Source: Methanobacteriota archaeon (lineage in GTDB: Archaea; Halobacteriota; Halobacteria; Halobacteriales; Halalkalicoccaceae). Taken from it: 15,505 nucleotides of DNA. The notes under the pieces are model-generated. The model was not told where the DNA came from, did not search any database, and saw only the letters and a program-made list of their open reading frames with translations. Within the stretch, counting starts at the first letter, position 1. The number at the start of each line of letters is the position of its first letter. The DNA lies in NCBI GenBank assembly GCA_022561895.1, contig JADFQH010000027.1, positions 816 to 16,320 on the forward strand, written 5' to 3'. Below are positions 5,824 through 12,495 of this stretch, piece after piece. A program made the translations under genes and the position numbers.

Positions 5824-8097
5824 CTACTGGAAGGTCCGGCTGACTTCCTGATCTTCGAGTTCCGGGCTGCCCCGGTCGAAGCGTTCTTCGATCTCCTCGT
5901 AGCGCTCGCGGGTTTCTGCGGTGACGCTCGGATTCACCTCTTCGAGCGCCTGCTCGAAGTGCTCGCGATTCACCCGGACGTTCCCGATACTGTTGGCTGC
6001 CTCCTCGGGTCCGACGCTGTTGATGAACTCGCGCGTGGCGGCCATCGAAGCCTCCCGACAGACCGCCTCGATGTCCGCACCGACGTAGCCCTCGGCCGCT
6101 TCGGCGAGTTCGTCGAGGTCCACGTCGTCCGCAAGCGGTTTTTCGCGTGTGTGGACCTCGAAGATCGCCCTTCGAGCTTCTTCATCAGGAACCGGCACGT
6201 GGACGTGTCGGTCCAGTCGTCCCGGACGAAGCAGTGCGGAATCGATCAGATCCGGTCGATTGGTCGTCGCGACCACGACGACGTCTTCGAGTTCCTCCAA
6301 CCCGTCGAGTTCGGTCAGTAGTTGAGAGACCATCCGCTCGCCGACGCCCGAGTCGCCCGACTGTCGCCCGCGCTCGCCCGCGACCGAGTCGATCTCGTCG
6401 AAGAAGATGACTGTGGGGGCGTTCTCGCGGGCCTTGCTGAACACTTCCCTAACTCCTTTTTCGGACTCGCCGACGAACTTGTTCAGCAGTTCGGGACCCT
6501 TGATCGAGATGAAGTTCGATTCGGCCTCGTTCGCGACGGCCTTCGCGAGCAGGGTTTTCCCCGTGCCCGGCGGCCCGTAGAGCAGGACGCCTTTCGCGGC
6601 GTCGAGATCCATCGACTCGAACACCTCGGGGTATTCGAGGGGCCACTGGATCGTCTCGCGCAGGCGCTCTTTGGTGGTCTCCAAGCCGCCGACCTGCTCC
6701 CAACTCGTATCGGGAACCTCGACGAACACCTCGCGCAGCGCCGAGGGTTCGATCCCCTTTCGGGCCTGCTTGAAGTCGTCTTCGGTCACTCGAAGCGCAT
6801 CGAGTACGTCGGCATCGATCTCCTCGCTCTCCAAGTCGAGTTCGGGGCGGATTCTTCGGAGTGCGTTCATCGCCGCCTCCCGAGAGAGGGTGGCGATATC
6901 CGCGCCGACGAACCCATGGGTGTTCTCCGCGTACTGTTCGACATCCACGCCGTCAGCGAGCGGCATGCCTCGGGTGTGGACTTGGAGGATCTCGCGGCGA
7001 CCTCCCTTATCTGGCACGCCGATCTCGATCTCGCGATCGAAGCGCCCGCCCCGGCGCAGTGCGGGGTCGATAGCGTCCACACGATTGGTCGCGCCGATAA
7101 CGATGACCTGTCCGCGCTCCTCTAAGCCGTCCATCAGCGAGAGAAGCTGGGCGACCACGCGCCGTTCGACATCTCCGGAGGTCTCGCCGCGCTTCGGTGC
7201 GATCGAATCGAGTTCGTCGATGAAGACGATCGCGGGGGCGTTCTCCTCGGCTTCCTCGAACATCTCTCGGAGCTGTTCTTCGGACTCGCCGTAGTACTTC
7301 GACATGATCTCCGGCCCGGAGATCGTGTGGAACGAGGCGTCGATCTCGTTCGCGACGGCCTTCGCCATCAGCGTTTTGCCGGTCCCCGGCGGACCATGGA
7401 GAAGAACGCCTTTCGGTGGTTCGATACCGAGCTGCTGGAACAGCTCGGGGTGGCGCATCGGTAGCTCGATCATTTCGCGAACCTGTTCGAGTTCGCGATC
7501 CAGTCCACCGATATCCTCGTAGGTGATGCTTGGCGACCCGCCAGAACCGCCGCCCGCGGCCCCTTCGCGGATCTGTTCTGCAGGCTTTTCGCTGATCGTG
7601 ATCTCCGTGCCGTCGGTGACGACCACGGTTCCTGAAGGACTCGTATCGGCGATCTTCAGCGGGATCTCGCGCCCGCCGCCGGACATCGGGCCGATCCCGA
7701 AGCCAACCCGAACAGTCTGGCCCTGCGTGATCGCCTGTCCGCTCAGGCGATCACGGACGAGCGGTCCGATGTTGCCCTGAATCCGGAGGTTCTGTGGGGT
7801 GGCGATCGTGATCTCGCTCGCGCGTTTCACGTCGGCTTTCTCGACCGTTGCTCGGTCGTCGATACCGATGTTCGCCTCCTGTCGGAGTCGCCCGTCGATC
7901 CGGATGACGCCCTGTCCTTCGTCTTCGGGGTAGCCCGGCCAGACGCGAGCAACGGCGCGCTCGCCGTCCCCGCCCTTGATCAGGATGTAATCGCCGTTTT
8001 CGAGGTCCAGCTCCTGCATCGAACGCCGGTCGACGGCCGCAAGCCCACGGCCCGCATCCTTCTGCTTTAACGGTTTGATGGTAAGTTTCGTGCTCAT
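5824..8097 (-). CDS. cdc48: Cdc48/VAT-type double AAA+ ATPase
   Basis: A 757-residue hexameric unfoldase of the Cdc48/p97/VAT family, which extracts and unfolds proteins and probably feeds the proteasome. The N-domain (about 1-185) has the double-psi barrel start LTIKPLKQKDAGRGLAAVDR. A Gly/Ser linker (GGGSGGS) leads into D1: Walker A GPPGTGKT at 235-242, Walker B VFIDELDS at 291-298, and an arginine-finger region near 348-354. D2 has Walker A GPPGTGKT at 508-515 and Walker B IFFDEIDS at 564-571. The pore loops are KYYG in D1 and KFVG in D2. Both ATPase sites look intact. The C-terminal tail is short and acidic, ending RTFQ, without a clear proteasome-docking HbYX motif. Its ATG overlaps the stop of the Hsp20-like gene (ATGA), behind a GAGGTGA ribosome site, so the two are probably co-translated. 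Confidence 0.97.
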   Translation of the reverse strand: MSTKLTIKPLKQKDAGRGLAAVDRRSMQELDLENGDYILIKGGDGERAVARVWPGYPEDEGQGVIRIDGRLRQEANIGIDDRATVEKADVKRASEITIATPQNLRIQGNIGPLVRDRLSGQAITQGQTVRVGFGIGPMSGGGREIPLKIADTSPSGTVVVTDGTEITISEKPAEQIREGAAGGGSGGSPSITYEDIGGLDRELEQVREMIELPMRHPELFQQLGIEPPKGVLLHGPPGTGKTLMAKAVANEIDASFHTISGPEIMSKYYGESEEQLREMFEEAEENAPAIVFIDELDSIAPKRGETSGDVERRVVAQLLSLMDGLEERGQVIVIGATNRVDAIDPALRRGGRFDREIEIGVPDKGGRREILQVHTRGMPLADGVDVEQYAENTHGFVGADIATLSREAAMNALRRIRPELDLESEEIDADVLDALRVTEDDFKQARKGIEPSALREVFVEVPDTSWEQVGGLETTKERLRETIQWPLEYPEVFESMDLDAAKGVLLYGPPGTGKTLLAKAVANEAESNFISIKGPELLNKFVGESEKGVREVFSKARENAPTVIFFDEIDSVAGERGRQSGDSGVGERMVSQLLTELDGLEELEDVVVVATTNRPDLIDSALLRPGRLDRHVHVPVPDEEARRAIFEVHTREKPLADDVDLDELAEAAEGYVGADIEAVCREASMAATREFINSVGPEEAANSIGNVRVNREHFEQALEEVNPSVTAETRERYEEIEERFDRGSPELEDQEVSRTFQ

Positions 8098-8342
8098 GTG
8101 CTCACCTCGATAGTGAGGATTCCGTTTCTCATAAACGCTCGTGCGTCGTCATCAGGGAGGTCGAACTCCTCTTGGCGCTCGCCCTCGGGGGTCTCGATCA
8201 CGACGATCGCAGTCCCATCGATAATGTCGACGCTCGCATCAGCTGTTTCAACGCCAAGATCGACCGCGATCACGGTGTCCTCGTCGTACTCGTATCGCCG
8301 CACAAAGCGATCTTGTCCGTCCGAAACGTGTTGTGGTCTCAT
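8094..8342 (-). CDS. Small Hsp20/alpha-crystallin-like protein (DUF7127-like)
   Basis: An 82-residue acidic protein (MRPQHVSDGQDRFVRRYEYD). It shows the shortened beta-strand pattern of an alpha-crystallin domain: VIAVDLG, ASVDIIDGTAIVVIE, then QEEFDLPDDDARAFMRNGILTIEV. The final R-N-G-I-L-T-I-E-V matches the G-x-L-x-I/V strand that ends alpha-crystallin domains. The usual long N-terminal arm and C-terminal I-x-I tail are missing, so it may be an adaptor or mini-chaperone rather than a classical Hsp20. It is the first gene before cdc48, with overlapping stop and start, suggesting it works with that unfoldase. It has its own TATA box with a palindrome just downstream. The family name is from memory. 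Confidence 0.75.
   Translation of the reverse strand: MRPQHVSDGQDRFVRRYEYDEDTVIAVDLGVETADASVDIIDGTAIVVIETPEGERQEEFDLPDDDARAFMRNGILTIEVST
8101..8107 (-). promoter_or_regulatory. Ribosome binding site of cdc48
   Basis: On the minus strand GAGGTGA lies 3 bases before the cdc48 ATG, inside the last codons of the Hsp20-like gene. It matches the archaeal anti-Shine-Dalgarno sequence well and fixes this start, although the spacing is short. Confidence 0.5.
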
Positions 8343-8347
8343 GATGT

Positions 8348-8364
8348 ACTAACCTATGGTTAGT
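8348..8364. promoter_or_regulatory. Palindromic candidate operator at the hsp20-cdc48 promoter
   Basis: ACTAACC-TAT-GGTTAGT is a perfect 7-bp inverted repeat with a 3-base centre. It lies between the TATA box and the start codon, over the predicted transcription start near 8353, where a bound protein would block transcription. The binding protein is unknown. Confidence 0.45.
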
Positions 8365-8370
8365 TATACA

Positions 8371-8380
8371 GATATATAAA
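8371..8380 (-). promoter_or_regulatory. TATA box of the hsp20-cdc48 operon
   Basis: The minus strand reads TTTATATATC, the strongest TATA element in the window. Transcription would begin near 8353, giving a leader of about 10 nt before the ATG at 8342. Confidence 0.6.
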
Positions 8381-8453
8381 TATTGCTCCGCTATTCGTGC
8401 CGCAGGTTCGTGATTCGAGGCGAGTAGTTGTATTGCGCTTCGGTCCGGAGAGG

Positions 8454-8459
8454 TTTATC
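8454..8459 (+). promoter_or_regulatory. TATA-like box of the alpha/beta hydrolase (leaderless)
   Basis: TTTATC begins 29 bases before ATG 8483, predicting a leaderless transcript. The start context GGGGTATGG resembles that of priS. Confidence 0.5.
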
Positions 8460-8482
8460 ACTGATGCAGACGAACTCGGGGT

Positions 8483-9250
8483 ATGGAGACTGTGTTCCAT
8501 CACGGTCGGGAAACGGCCTACGAGGCTCACGACCGAGGCGGGGAGGGGGTGACGATGCTCTGTGTTCACGGCAGCGGCGGATCCAGCGAGGTCTGGAAAT
8601 CCCAAGCTAGACTGGCCGACGAACGCCCGGTCGTTGCGCTCGATCTCTCGGGCCACGGCGAGAGCGAGGATATCAACGCGGAGGCGGGATTCGGCGCGCT
8701 TTCAGCATACGCCGACGACGTGATCGCCGTCGCCGAGGAAACCGATTCGAACATTCTCGTGGGCAACTCCCTCGGCGGAGCCATCGTACTCCATATTGCA
8801 CTCTACAGGGAGTTCGAACCCGATGCGCTCGTTCTAACTGGCACGGGCGCGAAACTCGCCGTTCTCGAGGATCTACTGGCGTGGCTTTCCGAAGATTTCG
8901 AGCGAGCCATCGAATTTCTCCATGAGCCGGAGCACCTCTTCTACGACGAAAACGATGAACTCCTCGCACTCTCGCGAAAAAGTATGGAAGAGTGCGGACG
9001 GGCGGTAGTCGAACGCGACTTCCGAAGCTGTCACACCTTCGATGTTCGGGGGGAACTGGGTGATATCGACGTTCCGACGCTCGCGGTCTGTGGCGAACAC
9101 GACCGACTCACACCTCCGGAATATCACGAGTATCTAGCGAGCGAGATTCCCGACTGCGAGCTTGTGGCTATCGATGGGGCGGCGCACATGGTGATGCTCG
9201 AACAGTCCGAAGCGTTCAACGAGCGGGTTTCTGATTTCCTCGATCAGTAG
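8483..9250 (+). CDS. Alpha/beta-fold hydrolase
   Basis: A 255-residue cytoplasmic serine hydrolase of the alpha/beta fold; substrate unknown (an ester, lactone or similar bond). The oxyanion-hole motif is VHGSGGSSEVW near residues 28-38, the nucleophile elbow is GNSLGG near 93-98, the acid is in CGEHDRLTPP, and the catalytic His is in GAAHMVMLEQ. The full triad is present. The order and spacing are those of epoxide hydrolase or haloperoxidase-like members. It starts leaderlessly at 8483, diverges from the hsp20-cdc48 operon and converges on panB, overlapping its 3' end by 7 bases. Confidence 0.9.
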   Translation: METVFHHGRETAYEAHDRGGEGVTMLCVHGSGGSSEVWKSQARLADERPVVALDLSGHGESEDINAEAGFGALSAYADDVIAVAEETDSNILVGNSLGGAIVLHIALYREFEPDALVLTGTGAKLAVLEDLLAWLSEDFERAIEFLHEPEHLFYDENDELLALSRKSMEECGRAVVERDFRSCHTFDVRGELGDIDVPTLAVCGEHDRLTPPEYHEYLASEIPDCELVAIDGAAHMVMLEQSEAFNERVSDFLDQ

Positions 9251-10062
9251 ACGTCCTTGACTTCCTCAACCGTCTCCGAGTGCTCCTCACCGGGGAACTC
9301 GCCGCTCTCGACGGCGTCCTTATACGCGCCAACCGCTGATTCCATCTCGCTTCGCACGTCCCCGAACCGCTTCGAGAAGGGAGGGGACCACTCACCTAGC
9401 CCGATCACGTCGGTGATGACGAGTACCTGTCCGTCACAGTTGGGGCCAGCGCCGATCCCGATCGTCGAGATGTCGAGTTCCTCGGTGATTCCCGCCGCGA
9501 GGTTCGCCGGCACGTGTTCGAGCACGAGCGAGAACGCCCCCGCCTCCTCGTGAGCGCGCGCGAGTTCGACGATCTCCTTCGCTGCGTCCTCGGTCGTCCC
9601 CTGTCGGCCGTAGCCCCCGAGCTGGTTGACCCGTTGGGGCGTGAGTCCGAGATGGGCCATCACGGGGATTCCGAGTTCGACGAGGCGTTCGGTTAGTTCG
9701 ATAGTATGGGGCCCGCTTTCGAGTTTGATCGCGTCCGCGCCCGCTTCCTTTATCATCCGGCCGGCGTTTTTTATACTATCCTCTTCGCTCACGCCAAACG
9801 AGAGAAACGGCATATCCGCAACGACGAGGGAGTCTTCGACCACGCGAGAAACGGCCGACGTCCGGCTTTCGACCTCCTCGGTGGTGACCGGGAGCGTCGA
9901 GTCGTGGCCCAACACCGCATTACCCATGCTGTCGCCGACGAGGATCACGTCGATCTCTGCCTGCTCGACCAGCTCGGCCGTCGGGGCGTCGTAGGCCGTC
10001 AGCATCGTGATCGGCTCGTCGGTTTTTCGTCCCTTACTACGGAGATCCGCGACGGTCGGCAT
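9244..10062 (-). CDS. panB: 3-methyl-2-oxobutanoate hydroxymethyltransferase (PanB)
   Basis: A 272-residue enzyme that makes ketopantoate from 2-oxoisovalerate and methylene-tetrahydrofolate (or an archaeal C1 carrier), an early step of coenzyme A synthesis in the cytoplasm. The TIM-barrel motifs are intact: LVGDSMGNAVLGHDSTLPVT with metal ligand Asp44, VVADMPFLSF with Asp83, AIKLESG with Glu115, and LVLEHVPANLA with the general-base Glu182. The C-terminus has the family's IGIGAGPNCDGQVLVITD. A longer in-frame start exists but lacks family similarity. ATG 10062 has a TTTATC box 29 bases upstream, so a leaderless start is likely. No other pantothenate gene is in the window. Confidence 0.95.
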   Translation of the reverse strand: MPTVADLRSKGRKTDEPITMLTAYDAPTAELVEQAEIDVILVGDSMGNAVLGHDSTLPVTTEEVESRTSAVSRVVEDSLVVADMPFLSFGVSEEDSIKNAGRMIKEAGADAIKLESGPHTIELTERLVELGIPVMAHLGLTPQRVNQLGGYGRQGTTEDAAKEIVELARAHEEAGAFSLVLEHVPANLAAGITEELDISTIGIGAGPNCDGQVLVITDVIGLGEWSPPFSKRFGDVRSEMESAVGAYKDAVESGEFPGEEHSETVEEVKDVY

Positions 10063-10085
10063 ACACGTGGGTTGCCGTCGTCGGT

Positions 10086-10091
10086 GATAAA
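10086..10091 (-). promoter_or_regulatory. TATA-like box of panB (leaderless)
   Basis: The minus strand reads TTTATC, 29 bases before ATG 10062, placing the transcription start at or just before the start codon. This fixes 10062 as the start. Confidence 0.5.
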
Positions 10092-10197
10092 TCGGATGGT
10101 TCCGTGGATATGACGAACATTCGACTGTCTGAAAATTTCCATCACACTGACTCTCGGTTTCTGCCACCAAATTACCGCAGTCGGTTATATCCGATAA

Positions 10198-10203
10198 TAT
10201 ATA
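10198..10203 (+). promoter_or_regulatory. TATA box of the cytochrome P450 (leaderless)
   Basis: TATATA begins 29 bases before ATG 10227, predicting transcription starting at or next to the start codon, and ruling against the longer in-frame start at 10104. Confidence 0.5.
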
Positions 10204-10226
10204 CGGCCCTTGTCCGTCGTATCGTC

Positions 10227-11393
10227 ATGGCCCAGTCCAGCGAACAGCAGTTTCTCACCCTTCCCTCGGAAGCCGCAACGATCGAGCGCCAACGCGACCC
10301 GTTTCCGTGGTTTCGCGAACGCCACGCCGACGCGCCGATCCGCTATGATCCCCGTCGGAGAACGTGGGACGTCTTCGGATACGACGAGGTACAGCGCGTC
10401 CTCGGCGATCCCGAGCGCTTCACTTCCGAAGGATCGATGGCGACCGGCGGCGATCTCGACATCATCGGCATCTCGATGATCAACGCCGATCCGCCGCGTC
10501 ACACCCGGCTTCGGTCGATGGTCGAGCCGTACTTCCAGCCGAATGCGGTCTCGGATCTCGGAAGCGAGATCGAGCGGACGGCAAACGATCTGCTCGACGA
10601 GGCCGGAAGGGAGATGGATCTCGTCGAGGAGTTCGCCTACCCGCTTCCCGTACTCATCATCGCCGAACTCCTTGGCATCCCGACCGAGGACAGAGCGCAG
10701 TTCCGCGAGTGGTCGATCGAACTCGTCGGCGACACCGATGTCGCGGACCCGACCCGAGTCGATACCACCCGCGCAGAGGAGATTGAAGGCGAACTCGGGA
10801 TCTATTTTACCGAACTGATCGAAAAGAAGAAATCCAATCCGGGGGACGACCTTCTCACTACACTTCTCGAAGAAGACCTGAGCGAGTGGGAGCTACTGGG
10901 GTTCTGTGCGTTGTTGCTCGTCGCTGGCAACATCACGACGACGAACCTCATTACGAACGCCGTGCGCTCGTTCGATGAGTACGGCGGCCACACCCCGATT
11001 CGTGAGAACCTCCAGCCGGCCATCAGGGAGACCATCCGCTATCGCTCGCCGGTACAAGTCGTCGCGCGGTACGCCACCGGCGATACCACGATCGCAGGCG
11101 AAACCATCGACGCGGGCGATCACGTCCACGTCTGGCTCGGCGCGGCGAACCACGATCCCTCCGTTTTCGAATCCCCGGCGGGGTTCCGTCTCGATCGTCA
11201 TGGAAGCCACGTCGGCTTCGGCCACGGCGTCCACTACTGTCTCGGCGCACACCTCGCCCGGCTCGAAGCGCGAGTCGCCATAGCAACCCTGTACGATCGC
11301 TACCCCGACCTCGAAGTCGTCGGCGAGGACCACTCGCCCGTGACGAGTTCCTTCCTCCATGGGCTGCGCTCGCTGCCGCTCCGTCTCGAATAA
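10227..11393 (+). CDS. Cytochrome P450, bacterial soluble type
   Basis: A 388-residue soluble heme monooxygenase with no membrane anchor, resembling bacterial class I P450s. The I-helix has LLVAGNITTTNLI (231-243), with the A-G-x-x-T-T oxygen-activation pattern. The K-helix has IRETIRYR with ExxR at 268-271. The heme loop FGHGVHYCLGAHLAR spans 331-345, with ligand Cys338. The N-terminal DPPRHTRLRSMV is the conserved C-helix region. All key residues are present. No ferredoxin or ferredoxin reductase lies nearby, so electrons must come from elsewhere in the genome. The start at 10227 is supported by a leaderless TATA box. Substrate unknown. Confidence 0.95.
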   Translation: MAQSSEQQFLTLPSEAATIERQRDPFPWFRERHADAPIRYDPRRRTWDVFGYDEVQRVLGDPERFTSEGSMATGGDLDIIGISMINADPPRHTRLRSMVEPYFQPNAVSDLGSEIERTANDLLDEAGREMDLVEEFAYPLPVLIIAELLGIPTEDRAQFREWSIELVGDTDVADPTRVDTTRAEEIEGELGIYFTELIEKKKSNPGDDLLTTLLEEDLSEWELLGFCALLLVAGNITTTNLITNAVRSFDEYGGHTPIRENLQPAIRETIRYRSPVQVVARYATGDTTIAGETIDAGDHVHVWLGAANHDPSVFESPAGFRLDRHGSHVGFGHGVHYCLGAHLARLEARVAIATLYDRYPDLEVVGEDHSPVTSSFLHGLRSLPLRLE

Positions 11394-11433
11394 GAATCGC
11401 CAGAGATTACCCGGCCCACCCGAATCGGTCACT

Positions 11434-11682
11434 GTGCCCGAAGCCGTCGAGCGCCACGATCCCGAGGGAGTCGACTACGCGTGGGTCATGCAGGTGACGT
11501 TCGTCCTCACGATCGTCGTCGGCGCGCCGGTCGTTGCGCTGCTTTCGACCGGAACGACACTGCCGACGTGGGGCGCCCGCCTCGAGTTCACGATCCGGGT
11601 CGGGTCGGTCGTCTGGATCGCAATTGGCCTCACGACGTTTTTCTACGCGCGAAAACAGGCGTCGCGCGCCGGGCGGGTTTAA
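11434..11682 (+). CDS. Small membrane protein, DUF5822-like
   Basis: An 82-residue protein starting at GTG 11434 (MPEAVERHDPEGVDYAWVMQ), which matches my recollection of the haloarchaeal DUF5822 family (PEGVDY-x-WVMQVTF). A short acidic N-terminus is followed by two membrane segments, about residues 18-40 and 55-73, and a basic tail (ARKQASRAGRV), so both ends probably face the cytoplasm. It follows the P450 gene by 40 bases and its TAA overlaps the stop of the convergent HAD gene. No function is known to me. Confidence 0.7.
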   Translation: MPEAVERHDPEGVDYAWVMQVTFVLTIVVGAPVVALLSTGTTLPTWGARLEFTIRVGSVVWIAIGLTTFFYARKQASRAGRV

Positions 11683-12242
11683 AAGAGATCCCGAACGTAC
11701 AGAAAGCCCGTTCCGGCGCGCTCTGCGGTGATCGCATCCCGGTCGGTGTCGCCGACGAACATCGTCCGTTCGAGTGGCGTTCCGAGTGCCGCTGCGGCCG
11801 CCTCCAAGGGACCCGGATCGGGTTTTGGCTTCGCCACCGAGTCCCGGCCGATGACGGCTTCGACGTGTTCTTCGAGGTTGTGTTCCCGGAGTGCAATCCA
11901 ACACGCCTCCTCGCAGTTGAGCGAACAAACCCCGACGGGGCGCTCCTCCTCGATGACCTGATCGGCAAGCGCCAATCGTTCCGAGTAGCGCGCTCCCTCG
12001 CGTTCGTACTCCGAGATGATCTCCTCGACGTTCCCCCGGAGATCGACCTTCGAGGCGCGATCGAGCAGATCCCAGAGGTTCCCGCTCGTGTCGATCCCCC
12101 GCTTGCCAAACATCTGGACCACCGCCGTCGCGACCTCGTCCCAATCGACCGCCAGATCCACGAGCGTCCCGTCGAGGTCGTAGATAATCGCCTCCCAGCC
12201 CTCATCGATCCGACGTGGCGTCTCCGACTTCGTCTCAGTCAT
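11679..12242 (-). CDS. HAD-superfamily phosphatase, phosphoglycolate phosphatase-like
   Basis: A 187-residue HAD hydrolase, cleaving a phosphate monoester. Motif I is IIYDLDGTLVDL with nucleophile Asp22 and acid/base Asp24. Motif II is VGVCSLN. Motif III lysine lies in VAKPKPDP, and motif IV is MFVGDTDRDAITAERAG. The helical cap lies between motifs I and II, a C1-type cap as in Gph and beta-phosphoglucomutase. Three Cys (GVCSLNCEEAC) cluster after motif II, which is unusual for a halophile. ATG 12242 has an AT-rich box 28 bases upstream. Substrate unknown. Confidence 0.88.
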   Translation of the reverse strand: MTETKSETPRRIDEGWEAIIYDLDGTLVDLAVDWDEVATAVVQMFGKRGIDTSGNLWDLLDRASKVDLRGNVEEIISEYEREGARYSERLALADQVIEEERPVGVCSLNCEEACWIALREHNLEEHVEAVIGRDSVAKPKPDPGPLEAAAAALGTPLERTMFVGDTDRDAITAERAGTGFLYVRDLF

Positions 12243-12264
12243 ATGGGAACCATAGGAATCCACG

Positions 12265-12270
12265 AATAAA
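12265..12270 (-). promoter_or_regulatory. TATA-like box of the HAD phosphatase (leaderless)
   Basis: The minus strand reads TTTATT inside a T-rich run, 28 bases before ATG 12242. It predicts a leaderless transcript. Confidence 0.4.
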
Positions 12271-12312
12271 AACACGCCTTTCCCACGAAAGCCCTCAGAA
12301 GTCACTGGCGGT

Positions 12313-12454
12313 CGAAAATCGCGGAGCGATTTTCGGGACCACCGGAGCGCCAAAGCCACTCCGAGTTCTCGTTCATTTCGGTCACGAGACCACCGAGGGA
12401 CGCACAGCGTCCCTGGTTACTCCCGTTCGCCCGCGAGATCGCAACGCGATCTCG
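12313..12454. repeat. Cluster of three GC-triloop hairpins in an intergenic region
   Basis: The 253 bases between the HAD start and the acyl-CoA dehydrogenase stop hold no gene but three near-perfect hairpins, each with a 3-base loop inside GC-NNN-GC. They are at 12313-12335 (10-bp stem CGAAAATCGC), 12396-12414 (8-bp stem AGGGACGC) and 12434-12454 (9-bp stem CGAGATCGC). A weaker 6-bp pair (TCTCGT/ACGAGA) spans 12367-12389. They may form the 3' end of the acyl-CoA dehydrogenase transcript or be copies of a dispersed haloarchaeal repeat. Confidence 0.7.
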
Positions 12455-12495
12455 TGCTGGCCACCACACTGCAACTGACCACCACCACACCTCTC

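Noticed and set aside
6322..7125. Plus-strand open frame of 267 codons opposite cdc48
   Set aside because: Antisense shadow of a highly conserved ATPase gene; no family features.
10063..10170. N-terminal extension of PanB from an upstream start
   Set aside because: It lacks family similarity and contains the panB TATA-like box.
10104..10226. N-terminal extension of the P450 from an upstream ATG
   Set aside because: The TATA box lies inside it, 29 bases before the family-like start at 10227, so it cannot be in the mRNA.
12300..12490. CRISPR-like array suggested by repeated hairpins
   Set aside because: The stems differ in sequence and spacing is irregular; there are no identical direct repeats or spacers.
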